Shown here one piece after another: positions 1 through 8,083 of a DNA stretch of 21,482 nt. Origin of the DNA: a virus; IMG/VR virus record IMGVR_UViG_3300025012_000307, positions 1 through 21,482 of that record; one strand, 5' to 3'. Numbering within the stretch: the first letter of the stretch is position 1; each line of letters opens with the position of its first letter. A program made the translations under genes and the position numbers. The notes under the pieces were generated by a model. It saw only the letters and a list, made by a program, of their open reading frames with translations, was not told where the DNA came from and did not search any database.

Positions 1-416
1 TTTGTCTCGCCGACATTTTTTGTCAGCTCAATCCTGATCGCCACCGAGCCGGTAAACTGCGGAAAATTTACCCACAGAGATGCAGTGCCATTCGGCTGGT
101 CGGCCAAGTCTACTGTTGCCACCAGATCAGCCTCACCGGTCACCCAGTCAACATCCGGCCAATCCACGTTCTGCCAGTCAAGCCCCTCGGGCACGGATAC
201 AGTGACAACAGCCGAGTCGGCAACAACTCCCACCATGCCGAGCCCGCCGGTTACACCCGCAACCCGGATCAGCAGCGTGGCCGACATCACCGACGAATCC
301 GCGACCAGCCATTTCTTTTTCGGGCTGGCGTTGAGTATCAGGTTCGTCACTGGGTACGATGCATTCTCGGATGATGCAGACAGGCTCGATACCTGGTTGT
401 GGTTGATTATTTTCAT
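1..416 (-). CDS. Tail-tip/virion structural protein, C-terminus outside window
   Basis: The frame is open from an ATG at 416 to the left edge (138 codons seen). The product begins MKIINHNQVSSLSASSENA and continues with a short hydrophilic stretch (NASPKKKWL) and a beta-rich region. That N-terminal pattern (residues lying over a 'position then spacing' motif before a KKW) is common in phage tail-tip proteins that carry a galactose-binding-like fold; this is recognition by eye, not a search. The start overlaps the stop of the upstream gene in an ATGA, and a GAGGGAGAGGG purine tract lies about 8 bases upstream, which fixes the start. It follows the tape measure and another tail protein, so a distal tail or baseplate role is inferred. 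The exact function is unknown. Confidence 0.75.
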   Translation of the reverse strand, partial: MKIINHNQVSSLSASSENASYPVTNLILNASPKKKWLVADSSVMSATLLIRVAGVTGGLGMVGVVADSAVVTVSVPEGLDWQNVDWPDVDWVTGEADLVATVDLADQPNGTASLWVNFPQFTGSVAIRIELTKNVGET

Positions 417-1837
417 GATATAGTGCCCTCTCCCTCGATCGTGCATTGATCATTATCAAAGTCCAGCACAAGCGCCGACACACGGGCCCATATCGTCGCC
501 GTGACATGCAGGCTCTCGTCAGTCAGCGTGATTTTCTGTCCGATTTTCGGGATCGTCGTTAGCGGTTTGTTGATCCTCACCCGCAGCCTCTCGGCAATGG
601 TTTTGATATCGGTCAATGCGGTTTCAATGTTCGCCCTGACCGTATGACAAACCGGAGAAATATCTAGATCGCTATCATTCGCATATCGGTATGTGCCATA
701 GATCACTATTTCCCATGTCGGCTGCGAGGCCGTGAATTTCCGCACCTCGGCGGCTATCCAATCACCCTCGGTGCGCTCTTCCTTGATCGTCCGCCACAAC
801 CCGGCAACATGGTCATACCCTTGGAAATTCCAGGATACCGGGGACTCTGCTGGCGTCGGCGGCGCAGCAATAGTGTATTCGATTACCGGATTTCCACCCA
901 AAACGTAGGGAAAAACAAACCCCCAGTACATTCCAGTTGTCCCGGCGGCCGTCGATGATTGCCAGTACGTTGCGGCATTATCGTCAACGGCGCGGACTGG
1001 CAGGTTGGGTGATGTTGAGTCTTTGGCGATCGCAGTGCCACCGATCGTCAGGGTTGCATCGGCGCCGTCTGCTGTTACCCGCATTTCCGCCTCAGCGATC
1101 GCGGCCTTGTTTGCGCCGCCACCCTGCACGACGATATCGTTGAGGATATACCTGTCGGTCTGCGCCGGATATTTCGCGGTAAACCTGGAGATCGGCTCTG
1201 GATATGCGTATGAGCTCGGGAAAATGTCAAACTCGGTCAACGCCATCACCGGACCGTTATCCAGCAAACAGTCGATGAGATAGAGCGTGGTCCCTGAAAT
1301 GTAAAAGCGATGGGAAAAAAATGCGGCGATATCGGAAAGATCATCAACCAGCAGCCGTTGCCCGCTCGATTGATAATCAACATCTGGTGACACAGCCCGG
1401 GCGTATGTCGCGTCAAGCCCCAGCCCGAGAGCGATGCAGCCAGCGTTGAACACCGACCCCAGTGTTCCAGCGTAAGCAGCATCGGTAACGGTAGTCGTCA
1501 GGGATGGCCCAAACAGGTCATATACGATTCCATCCCGTTTGATCTCTGGATTGAGATGGGCGATGCCCTCAAAAACCACAACGGCATTGGATTCGCCGGT
1601 GACTGCGACGCTGATTTTGATCGCGCATGACACCTGGGGGAGATACGGACCGAACAGCGTTGGCAGGATATCGATCTGACCGAACGTCGGCGCGGCGAAC
1701 CCACCATGGACCTGCCGAGTCGCAACCCTGAGTTGCCCAAGGCTGGCCACATACGGATCATAGTAGTGCTCGATGTCGAGATACTCGTTCGAGATGTAGT
1801 ATTTTGTCGCACCGACGGTGAACTCAACGAGTAGCAT
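413..1837 (-). CDS. Tail-tip/baseplate protein with inserted F5/8C (discoidin)-like domain
   Basis: A 474-aa protein lies immediately downstream of the tape measure, overlapping its end by 14 bases; GAGG sits 7 bases before the ATG. Residues 1 to about 210 are beta-rich and resemble phage tail-hub or baseplate proteins. Around residues 280-370 there is a discoidin-like segment: AVDDNAATYWQSS, then MYWGFVFP, then SWNFQGYDH, the usual 'altered composition, then covering sheet, then intact deviation' pattern of F5/8 type C folds. The C-terminal 100 residues return to a tail-like beta region ending in EGEGTIS. By position it should correspond to the distal-tail/hub stage of siphovirus assembly. 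The carbohydrate-type domain suggests surface glycan contact, which is inference. No enzyme motif was seen. Confidence 0.7.
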   Translation of the reverse strand: MLLVEFTVGATKYYISNEYLDIEHYYDPYVASLGQLRVATRQVHGGFAAPTFGQIDILPTLFGPYLPQVSCAIKISVAVTGESNAVVVFEGIAHLNPEIKRDGIVYDLFGPSLTTTVTDAAYAGTLGSVFNAGCIALGLGLDATYARAVSPDVDYQSSGQRLLVDDLSDIAAFFSHRFYISGTTLYLIDCLLDNGPVMALTEFDIFPSSYAYPEPISRFTAKYPAQTDRYILNDIVVQGGGANKAAIAEAEMRVTADGADATLTIGGTAIAKDSTSPNLPVRAVDDNAATYWQSSTAAGTTGMYWGFVFPYVLGGNPVIEYTIAAPPTPAESPVSWNFQGYDHVAGLWRTIKEERTEGDWIAAEVRKFTASQPTWEIVIYGTYRYANDSDLDISPVCHTVRANIETALTDIKTIAERLRVRINKPLTTIPKIGQKITLTDESLHVTATIWARVSALVLDFDNDQCTIEGEGTIS

Positions 1838-4800
1838 ATACCGTCCTCACTCCGAGTTGTCCGCGGCGGGTCTGGGCCGCTACCTGCTCATTAACCATCG
1901 GCAAAAGCACCCTTTTTACCTCCTGCCCGGCTATCTCGATTATGATCGTCGTCGGCCCCTGGCTTCCAGATCCACCCTGGCTGGCTTTTTTGATCACATC
2001 ATCAAGGGATTTTATCCCAGGAGGCAGCGGGATAAGGGCCTCGCGCACATCGCCAAACACGTGTGAGCCGATGCGGGTAGGCCGCACAAACTCGCCGCCA
2101 GCCGCATGATATTTCAGATCCGGATAGTCGCTGTTGCCACCCACCAGATGGGAGTCAAAATTCTCGCTCGACATACTTTCAATCGACCGCCATGCCTGGT
2201 TGATTTGGTTCGCCGATCCGGCAATGGCCCCGGCGGCCGTCGCGCTGGCATCGCCGAGCCCTGACACGCTGTCAGACAAGGCGTAAACCGGATCGGTTGA
2301 GCCGTTGGCGTTATCAGAAAAAGAATCTACCGCCCCGGATAAAGCGCCCGCACCTTTCGCGGCGGCGCTCATGGTGCCATTGAGTTCGTCGGTCCGGGCA
2401 GCCAGGTCGGCGGCCGTAATTGATGCCCCATTCGCGTTATTGCCGAAAACGTCAGCCTCAACCGAAAAATGAGAGAGCGCAAGGGACGAAGCGTCGACAT
2501 TGTCGATCAGTTTCTGCGCAGCAACCGCGGCCTCGTCCTCGGTCATTCCCAAATCAAGCAGGTAAGTATTGAGCTGATTCGCTGACCGGCCGGCCGAGTC
2601 GGCCCCGTTTGTCATGCTGGAAAATGCATCGATGGCGAGATTTGTGGCCTCGTGGACCTGTTCGACCGATGCCGGCAACGGAGCGAACGAATTGATGATA
2701 TCGGCGGCGGCCGATGTAAGTATCGATGTGCCCCCGGTAAGCTCGGAACTCCACTGGTGGCCAGCCCTGGCGGACGCATCATATTGGAGCTGCAATTGCT
2801 TATGACCGTTCTGTAGGGTCAGAATCTGCGTCTCACTATCATACATCGCCTGATTGTATTTCTGCAGGGTCGGCACGGTCTGCAGAATCGAGCCGTCCAT
2901 TGATTTCCACTCGTCGCGGAATTCGCGGATGTTGTCCGGGGTAACCCCGTACTCATCGATCTCGGCGGATGCACTCGGTCGTTTTGATTTGTCGTAGATG
3001 CCCTTGATAGCCAAGGCGGCGGCGACAGCGGCAACAGCATATGGTGCGGCAGCGATAGCCCCTGATGCCATGCTGCCCCCGGTTGTGGCGGCAGTTGAAG
3101 CCGGGGCGGCGGCGGTCGCCGCAGTAGACGTAACGACGGGGGCAGCGGCAGGGGCCACAGAAGGAGCCACAGCGGCGATCCCAACCTTGGCCCCAGCAGC
3201 TTTCATCATGCCGGTAAAAACGCCTTTTTCAATCAGCCCGAGGGTGACCGCGCCCTGGTATGCCGACGTTGCCCCGAGCCCGACCTGTAGCGCACCTACC
3301 CCGGCATTGCCTTTTTTGATATTCTGGGCACCGGCATACATGCCGTAGGCCCCACCGGCAACCGCCAGAGTGCCCATAGCTTTGCCACCCCAGCCGGATC
3401 CGTCAGGGTTTGTCCAGCCCGTTGCGCCTGGGCCAGAAATGCCGCCGCTACCATATCCACCGCCCATTCCGCCGAAGCCTGCAGCCCTAGATACCCCGCC
3501 AATAAAGGCACCGTACATGTCACCGCCATTGATCATGGCAAAAAAAGCGTCTTTGATTCCGGATGCCAAGATAGCAATTAGCATCTCAGCCAACATCCGC
3601 TTGAAAATATTGAGGATATCTCCGAAATTGAACTCAGCGCCCATGACGAGGTCAACAAAATACCCCTGGACGGAACCCATAGCCCGGTTCCATTCCTCGA
3701 CTACAACCGAGGTCGTGGCCTGCATTGATGCCTCAATGGCAACTCCAGCCTTCTTCTCGGCCTGGACCTTGGCCTCGGCATTAACCTGCCAAGCATCCTT
3801 GGTCTTCTCCAAGTTCTGCTTCTGGGAAGAAGTATACATATTGTCATATGTCTGCAACTTCGCCCAAGACGCTTGATTGAGCCTGTTGATTTCCTCAATT
3901 TCCTGCTTCTGTTCATCAGCCAGTTTCTTACGGGCCTTAGCTTCCTTGTCAATCTCGGCTTTTACAACAGCGCCAGTAGCCTTGACGCCACTCTGAATTC
4001 CATCATTAAGTGTCTTAGTACTGGAAAGGGCGACTCCGGCAGCAGCTTTATGGGCTTCTCCACTGCTTTTGACCACCCCAATATAGCCCTTGATAGTCGA
4101 GCCAATCGTATCATAACCCCTATTCGTTTTATCAATATCACTAAGAACTTGCTCGGAAACATTACGGCTTGACCAAGCAAAATCCCCGAGTGAACCCTCG
4201 ATTTTATCAAACGGATTTACGTCGATTTGGCCAATTTTAACCAGGCCATCAAAAATCATATCAAGCGGCGCAAATACCTTCCGCAAACCGTCAAATAAAA
4301 GTTTCAAACTGCCGGCAATTGCTTCGATAGATGCTACGCCAACTAGCTTGATTCCCAGCCAAGCATTATGAAAAAAGCGCATTGTCTCAAGAGTATACAA
4401 TAATGACTTGAGAAGACCAAGAGATATAGCCTCAGATAAACTATCTGCGCTATCTGCTGCGCCGAACAAACCTTCATTAATCTTCTTCATTACATCAGCA
4501 ACAACTGGCATCAAGCGTTCACCAAAAGCAGCTTTCAAATCATCAATATGGGATTCAAAAATTTTCGTCTGATTGGCCAGACCATCCGTAGTCTTGATAA
4601 AATCCCCAACAGCTTTAGTATTACTTTCCAAAACCAGTTGATACATCGCTTGAGCTTTAGCGGCAGCAGTAAGGTCGTCCTTGGTCTTAGCCAAGCCCAT
4701 AGAAAAAGCTTTCTGCTCGACAGTTGCAGCAGTAATTGCCCCGGCAAAGCGCTGGATCGGATCGTATTCGCCGACAATGGCGGAGCGCATCGCCTCCAGC

Positions 4801-5336
4801 ACATCGACCGTCGGCAGGTTATTGAACGAGCCGAGATCGACGGCCAGCTTGATCATATCCGAGGACAATTTCCCGGCCTCGCCCTGGGTCATACCCATGC
4901 CCTGATTGAGCACCTGCAAACTGGCCAGCATATCCATACTGCCGGCCTTACTCATTCCATAAGACGATTGTAATTCTTTTGCCCAAGTAGTAGCCTTATC
5001 AGCCATTCCAGCAAAAACAGTATCGAACTTATTTACTGTTTCGTTCAAATCTGAAGCAGATTTAACTGCCGATACCATTATGGCAGTAAATCCAGCGGCA
5101 ACAGCAGTTCCGACAGCAGCTATACCAAGAGCCAGCGAAGAAAGAGTCCCTAAATTAACATTGCAACTCTTATCAAAATTATTAACGGATTCTCTTAGGC
5201 TCGCGAACCCACGATTGCCATCAATATCAGCCTTTTTGATTTCGGTACCAACTAAGCGGACAGCGGCGATGGTTTTTTCAAGATCCTTCGTATCCGCCTC
5301 TATCTTAGTATAAATTGATCCTAAATCAGTTGACAT
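1824..5336 (-). CDS. Tail tape measure protein
   Basis: This 1170-aa protein is the longest gene in the window. It sets tail length and threads the tail tube; by the usual rule of about 0.15 nm per residue the tail would be near 175 nm (estimate). Evidence: position straight after the tail chaperone pair; an N-terminal coiled-coil-like region; a hydrophobic segment at about residues 62-90; the phage tail tape-measure core (FDTVFAGMADKA, SYGMSKAGSMDML, YDPIQRFAGAI, around residues 100-210); Gly-rich (around 620-650) and Ala/Pro-rich (around 715-780) segments; and a C-terminus with GSHVFGDVREALIPLPPG, typical of these proteins. An AAGGCGG sequence lies 5 bases before the ATG. G+C content changes sharply inside the gene (see findings), as expected for a recombination-prone tape measure. 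Confidence 0.93.
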   Translation of the reverse strand: MSTDLGSIYTKIEADTKDLEKTIAAVRLVGTEIKKADIDGNRGFASLRESVNNFDKSCNVNLGTLSSLALGIAAVGTAVAAGFTAIMVSAVKSASDLNETVNKFDTVFAGMADKATTWAKELQSSYGMSKAGSMDMLASLQVLNQGMGMTQGEAGKLSSDMIKLAVDLGSFNNLPTVDVLEAMRSAIVGEYDPIQRFAGAITAATVEQKAFSMGLAKTKDDLTAAAKAQAMYQLVLESNTKAVGDFIKTTDGLANQTKIFESHIDDLKAAFGERLMPVVADVMKKINEGLFGAADSADSLSEAISLGLLKSLLYTLETMRFFHNAWLGIKLVGVASIEAIAGSLKLLFDGLRKVFAPLDMIFDGLVKIGQIDVNPFDKIEGSLGDFAWSSRNVSEQVLSDIDKTNRGYDTIGSTIKGYIGVVKSSGEAHKAAAGVALSSTKTLNDGIQSGVKATGAVVKAEIDKEAKARKKLADEQKQEIEEINRLNQASWAKLQTYDNMYTSSQKQNLEKTKDAWQVNAEAKVQAEKKAGVAIEASMQATTSVVVEEWNRAMGSVQGYFVDLVMGAEFNFGDILNIFKRMLAEMLIAILASGIKDAFFAMINGGDMYGAFIGGVSRAAGFGGMGGGYGSGGISGPGATGWTNPDGSGWGGKAMGTLAVAGGAYGMYAGAQNIKKGNAGVGALQVGLGATSAYQGAVTLGLIEKGVFTGMMKAAGAKVGIAAVAPSVAPAAAPVVTSTAATAAAPASTAATTGGSMASGAIAAAPYAVAAVAAALAIKGIYDKSKRPSASAEIDEYGVTPDNIREFRDEWKSMDGSILQTVPTLQKYNQAMYDSETQILTLQNGHKQLQLQYDASARAGHQWSSELTGGTSILTSAAADIINSFAPLPASVEQVHEATNLAIDAFSSMTNGADSAGRSANQLNTYLLDLGMTEDEAAVAAQKLIDNVDASSLALSHFSVEADVFGNNANGASITAADLAARTDELNGTMSAAAKGAGALSGAVDSFSDNANGSTDPVYALSDSVSGLGDASATAAGAIAGSANQINQAWRSIESMSSENFDSHLVGGNSDYPDLKYHAAGGEFVRPTRIGSHVFGDVREALIPLPPGIKSLDDVIKKASQGGSGSQGPTTIIIEIAGQEVKRVLLPMVNEQVAAQTRRGQLGVRTVYATR

Positions 5337-5338
5337 TT

Positions 5339-6084
5339 TTACCGCCTTTTCTTTTTGATGGCTTGCTTCTTTACCTGCTGTTTATTCGATCCCGCAATCT
5401 CTTGCAGTACAGCTTTCATCTCTTCTGGCGTTTGCTTCTTTTTGTTAGCCGCCCGTTCCTTTACTAAACTTGGCATAAAATCTTCTGGATACCAAATCTT
5501 TCTTTTCCCGGTTTCGTCCTTAGCTATTGCCATGGAAAAATTGGCGATTGTCGAACTTATTATTCCTGCCGGCAATTCTTCTTGCCCGATCCCAGACCGG
5601 AAAGGTTCAATCCTTTCGTATACCATCCATTCTGCAAATTGATGAGATGTTAATTCCTCAATTAAACAGTCTGGGTGGCTTCTTCCGAGTTCTCTACAAA
5701 GCCGGAAGGCAAAGAGGCGTTCTGGGCGGGCTCGGAGTTTTTTTCCATCTCGTCCAGGAGAGCCTCACCAATGCCCGACAGCCTGGCCCCAATCTCCGAA
5801 AGCCGATGAATAATCGCGGATGATTTCTTTACAAGATCCGGAATGTCCAAATCCGAAAACAGCAACTCACCATTTTCATCAACGACTGTGGCGATCAGAA
5901 TTCGGAAACGAAGGCCAGGCTCTTTTTGATGAGTCATAACCCAAGTATCAAACTCATCCCGCGCCCCAGCAGTCATCTCTTGAACCCATACTGAACCGCC
6001 CCATTCGGGAACCGGGACAAGCCTTTTTCTCAACGGACGAGCTTTCAAAAAATCCAATTTCCCCAAAACTTTGTCTTCGCTCAT
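5339..6084 (-). CDS. Tail assembly chaperone, long form made by -1 frameshift (G-GT type)
   Basis: Predicted fusion of 248 aa: codons 1-116 of the short chaperone, then a -1 shift on A AAA AAC (5743-5737), then 132 codons to the stop at 5339. The -1 frame after the slip reads FRLCRELGRSHPD, then LIEELTSHQFAEWMVYERIEPF. This is the conserved signature of lambda T-like/DUF4035 tail proteins (RELGR...ELT..EFAEWMxYxRIEPF). That signature starts well upstream of the only ATG in the frame (5626), which would cut it in half. No ATG, GTG or TTG occurs between the frame's last TGA and 5626. In lambda-like phages G and GT bind the tape measure and recruit tube subunits, which fits the position between tube and tape-measure genes. 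The C-terminus is Lys-rich (KKQ, KKKRR). Confidence 0.85.
5662..6084 (-). CDS. Tail assembly chaperone, short form (lambda G-like)
   Basis: A 140-aa protein, the zero-frame product of the frameshifting gene. It lies between the tail tube gene and the tape measure, the invariant place of G-like chaperones. The start ATG has AGAGGA 6 bases upstream. It contains VWVQEMTAGARDEFDTW near residues 33-49, a motif seen in this class (tail assembly chaperones with a 'mtaleRdefe' segment), and an acidic tail that ends at a TAA inside the overlap with the -1 frame. It is expected to be made in excess over the fusion form, as in lambda. The family match is by eye. Confidence 0.85.
   Translation of the reverse strand: MSEDKVLGKLDFLKARPLRKRLVPVPEWGGSVWVQEMTAGARDEFDTWVMTHQKEPGLRFRILIATVVDENGELLFSDLDIPDLVKKSSAIIHRLSEIGARLSGIGEALLDEMEKNSEPAQNASLPSGFVENSEEATQTV
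5737..5743 (-). promoter_or_regulatory. Slippery heptamer A AAA AAC for -1 ribosomal frameshifting
   Basis: On the coding strand, codons 114-116 of the chaperone gene read GAA AAA AAC, giving X XXY YYZ in the correct phase. The -1 frame is open only from a TGA about 24 bases upstream of this site, so a slip must happen between there and the zero-frame TAA. This heptamer is the only classic slippery sequence I found in that interval. A 6-bp complementary pair (TCCGAG directly after the site, CTCGGA about 41 bases on) could form a downstream stem, but its spacing to the slip site is shorter than usual. Confidence 0.8.
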
Positions 6085-6149
6085 AATTATCCTCTGGTTA
6101 TTTTTATTATTGGTTGTTTCTGTTAATTGTTTCTACCCACCAAATCCAA

Positions 6150-6569
6150 TTACGAAGTTAAGGTCACCTCCCCGGAAATCTTGATTGTTACCGGGGCCGT
6201 AATCTTGTTATCCATTGGGATGCCCATTCCAAGATTGATAACCAGGCCGGCAAAGTCAAGGGTAGTATTCCCGGTGTCCGGCAAAACGATCTGGTAATTG
6301 ACGAGGGTGTCCAATTCGAAATCATCGTTCATATCGGAATAACCAGCCCTGGTGAAATTCATTTCAAGTTCCACCTGACCGGCATCCCTGAACGAAGCAA
6401 TAAACTCCCGGTATCCACCGGTTGAACCAAGGGAAGTTGCATCGATTATACTCCTGCTTTTATTCGGCCCTTGGATACTGTTGATTTCCGCAATAGCAGA
6501 AAAAACCTCCGTGCTCATCATGTTCGATCTTTTAAAAACTGTTCCAACTCCACTTATCGCATTACTCAT
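6150..6569 (-). CDS. Major tail tube protein
   Basis: A 139-aa protein with AGGAGGA 5 bases before the ATG, one of the strongest ribosome-binding sites here, as expected for an abundant virion protein. The sequence reads AEINSIQGPNKSRSIIDAT, then GGYREFIASFRDAGQVELEM, and ends in TIKISGEVTLTS. This pattern is characteristic of lambda V-like/HK97-type tail tube subunits (N-terminal 'sIqGP', a middle 'DaG.v.fe.n', a beta-strand C-terminus). It sits between the tail terminator and the chaperone pair. It lacks the extra C-terminal Ig-like domain found in some tube proteins. Confidence 0.88.
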   Translation of the reverse strand: MSNAISGVGTVFKRSNMMSTEVFSAIAEINSIQGPNKSRSIIDATSLGSTGGYREFIASFRDAGQVELEMNFTRAGYSDMNDDFELDTLVNYQIVLPDTGNTTLDFAGLVINLGMGIPMDNKITAPVTIKISGEVTLTS

Positions 6570-6593
6570 AACATCCTCCTGTCACTTTAGCTG

Positions 6594-6995
6594 TTACGAC
6601 CTTTTGATCCGCAAATTACACGAAAAAATCGGCCTTCCTTGGGTGTCATTCCCAACATGAAATGGTTCCGTCAACTTCCAAATTAAAATATACCTTGTGC
6701 TATTTATTGTCGTGTTTGCCAGCCCATGAATATGGCTGAGTATTTTTTCCATCTTATTCCAAGCATCTTCATAACCGCCAACAATCCCCCTAACCAATAT
6801 CTGAATTGTTGGATTTCTAATATTAGTTGGTTCTGGGCTCGTTCCGGAAGTATCAAAAATGGCTGCAGTTAAAACTGATGTTTCTGGCAAAAGTGAAATA
6901 AAAAGATTCGTTTTAAAAGTAAGGCCAAGAGTCGAACCGGAATCATCCGATTTGTCCAGCAGGTAATCTTTTATATCTTCAGAAGGAGCATTCAT
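6594..6995 (-). CDS. Tail terminator / minor capsid-type protein
   Basis: A 133-aa protein. It starts MNAPSEDIKDYLLD and continues with PTIQILVRGIVGGYEDAW, HGLANTTINSTRYILIW and GRPIFSCNLRI. This order (N-terminal helix, a beta strand with 'iqi.vRg', then 'in..ry.i....Pf..g.De.gRpifs.n') matches the small tail-terminator family that Pfam groups with phage minor capsid proteins (PF12691 or a neighbour; family name from memory). It should cap the tail tube and join it to the head. The ATG follows the upstream stop in TAATATG, without a clear Shine-Dalgarno, so translational coupling is likely. Confidence 0.8.
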   Translation of the reverse strand: MNAPSEDIKDYLLDKSDDSGSTLGLTFKTNLFISLLPETSVLTAAIFDTSGTSPEPTNIRNPTIQILVRGIVGGYEDAWNKMEKILSHIHGLANTTINSTRYILIWKLTEPFHVGNDTQGRPIFSCNLRIKRS

Positions 6996-6996
6996 A

Positions 6997-7359
6997 TTAT
7001 TTCAACTTTGCATGTTTAACTAATATTTGGAGTATCCTGCCTTGATTTTTCAACAATGCTTTTTCAAGAAATTTATTTGAACCAGAATTAAAATTGTAAT
7101 GAGCCGGCATCTCATGAACCCACAGTGCATAGTTTGCCGTATAACCAACAATTGCGCTAAATTTATGTTTACCATCTTCCTCTACTAAATGAAAAGCACT
7201 TCCTCGAAGATTACCGGTATCAATTGGTGTTCCTTTAACCGAATCTGCCTTGACAACCAAAGCCGCTTCGGTCAAACCCTCTTTGGTATGCAATTCAATA
7301 TCCGCAATAGTCTTATTGAGTTTTTGCAGAACGGCAGATAGTCCTCGAACCTCACTCAT
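6997..7359 (-). CDS. HK97 gp10-like neck/tail completion protein
   Basis: A 120-aa protein. The motif KADSVKGTPIDTGNLRGSAF (residues about 37-56), then AIVGYTANYALWVHE, and a C-terminal FLEKAL, is diagnostic of the HK97-gp10_like family of siphovirus neck proteins. The start overlaps the upstream stop in ATGA (7356-7359). Neighbours are a head-closure protein and a tail terminator, the standard neck order. Confidence 0.92.
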   Translation of the reverse strand: MSEVRGLSAVLQKLNKTIADIELHTKEGLTEAALVVKADSVKGTPIDTGNLRGSAFHLVEEDGKHKFSAIVGYTANYALWVHEMPAHYNFNSGSNKFLEKALLKNQGRILQILVKHAKLK

Positions 7360-7712
7360 ACCAAAAATGCCTTCCGTAAAAATTGATCTCCTTTGATTGT
7401 CGGGATCTTCTCAAATCCCTCAATAGTCAAAGCATCTTCTGTTTCTGGAGCTCCTGAACTGGAAAGATCGATCAAATTCATCAAGGCCATTCTTCCTTTC
7501 ATCTCAAAATCAGTTTCGGAAAGGACTACAACCCTGGAGAGGATTTCCTCAACTCCATTTCCGGCACCTTGAGAACTCAAAAACTTCTCTTGCTTTACGG
7601 TCCATCTAACATCGACTTCAACCGGCTCGCCATAAGTATATCCGCCGTAACCATCCGGGGTTGGAGATGGCCAGTAAACTGCTTTCTGATTGAAAAACTT
7701 CCCAAAATTCAT
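7356..7712 (-). CDS. Head closure / head-tail joining protein
   Basis: A 118-aa beta-rich protein. It starts MNFGKFFNQKAVYWPSPTPDGYGG; a short N-terminal strand followed by a Gly-rich turn before 'V.vrw' is usual for head-tail stopper proteins. The ATG overlaps the previous stop (TGATG) and its own stop overlaps the next ATG (ATGA). The neck position, directly after the connector and before the gp10-like gene, supports the role more than sequence does. Confidence 0.75.
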   Translation of the reverse strand: MNFGKFFNQKAVYWPSPTPDGYGGYTYGEPVEVDVRWTVKQEKFLSSQGAGNGVEEILSRVVVLSETDFEMKGRMALMNLIDLSSSGAPETEDALTIEGFEKIPTIKGDQFLRKAFLV

Positions 7713-8083
7713 CAGTGATACCCAATCATATTCAAGGAAGCGGATTTGCTATAACCGTTTTTAGCTATCTTCCCAAGAGTTCCAGAGGTATCCAAAAGAA
7801 TTGCCATCTGGCCATAACTGGTACCATTCAAACCCATCCCCCACTGCCCTTGATAAGATTCAGAAAGGACATCAACACCAACAGATTTTACTCTCTGATC
7901 CTGTACGCTCAATACATGGGCGGAGAGATATCGCTCAATCTCTTTCAAGGTTTCATCTGTCAACCCAGCTGTTTCCAGCCAGGAAGTAACCATCATATTT
8001 GCAGTATTGATAAAGACATCAATATCGGTCAAAGAAGTATCGATAATGGCAAAGACTTCATCATCAGTTACTCGCGGTGCCAT
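7712..8083 (-). CDS. Head-tail connector / adaptor protein
   Basis: A 123-aa, mostly helical protein. VTDDEVFAIIDTSLTDIDVF, then FINTANMMVTSW, then EIERYLSAHVLSVQDQR, then SVGVDVLSESYQG. This layout (two N-terminal helices that define an 'integration window', a long 'erwlaAHll' helix, and an 'ses..gys' strand) is that of phage head-tail adaptors (gp6/gp15-like, DUF4054 neighbourhood). AGGAGG lies 8 bases before the ATG, which overlaps the stop of the sulfotransferase gene in TAATG. This overlap ties the cargo island physically to the neck genes. Confidence 0.82.
   Translation of the reverse strand: MAPRVTDDEVFAIIDTSLTDIDVFINTANMMVTSWLETAGLTDETLKEIERYLSAHVLSVQDQRVKSVGVDVLSESYQGQWGMGLNGTSYGQMAILLDTSGTLGKIAKNGYSKSASLNMIGYH

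Noticed and set aside
5339-5626. Second tail chaperone as an independent 95-aa gene from ATG 5626
   Set aside because: The conserved T-like domain begins well upstream in the same frame, with no start codon there; frameshifting from the short chaperone explains it better.
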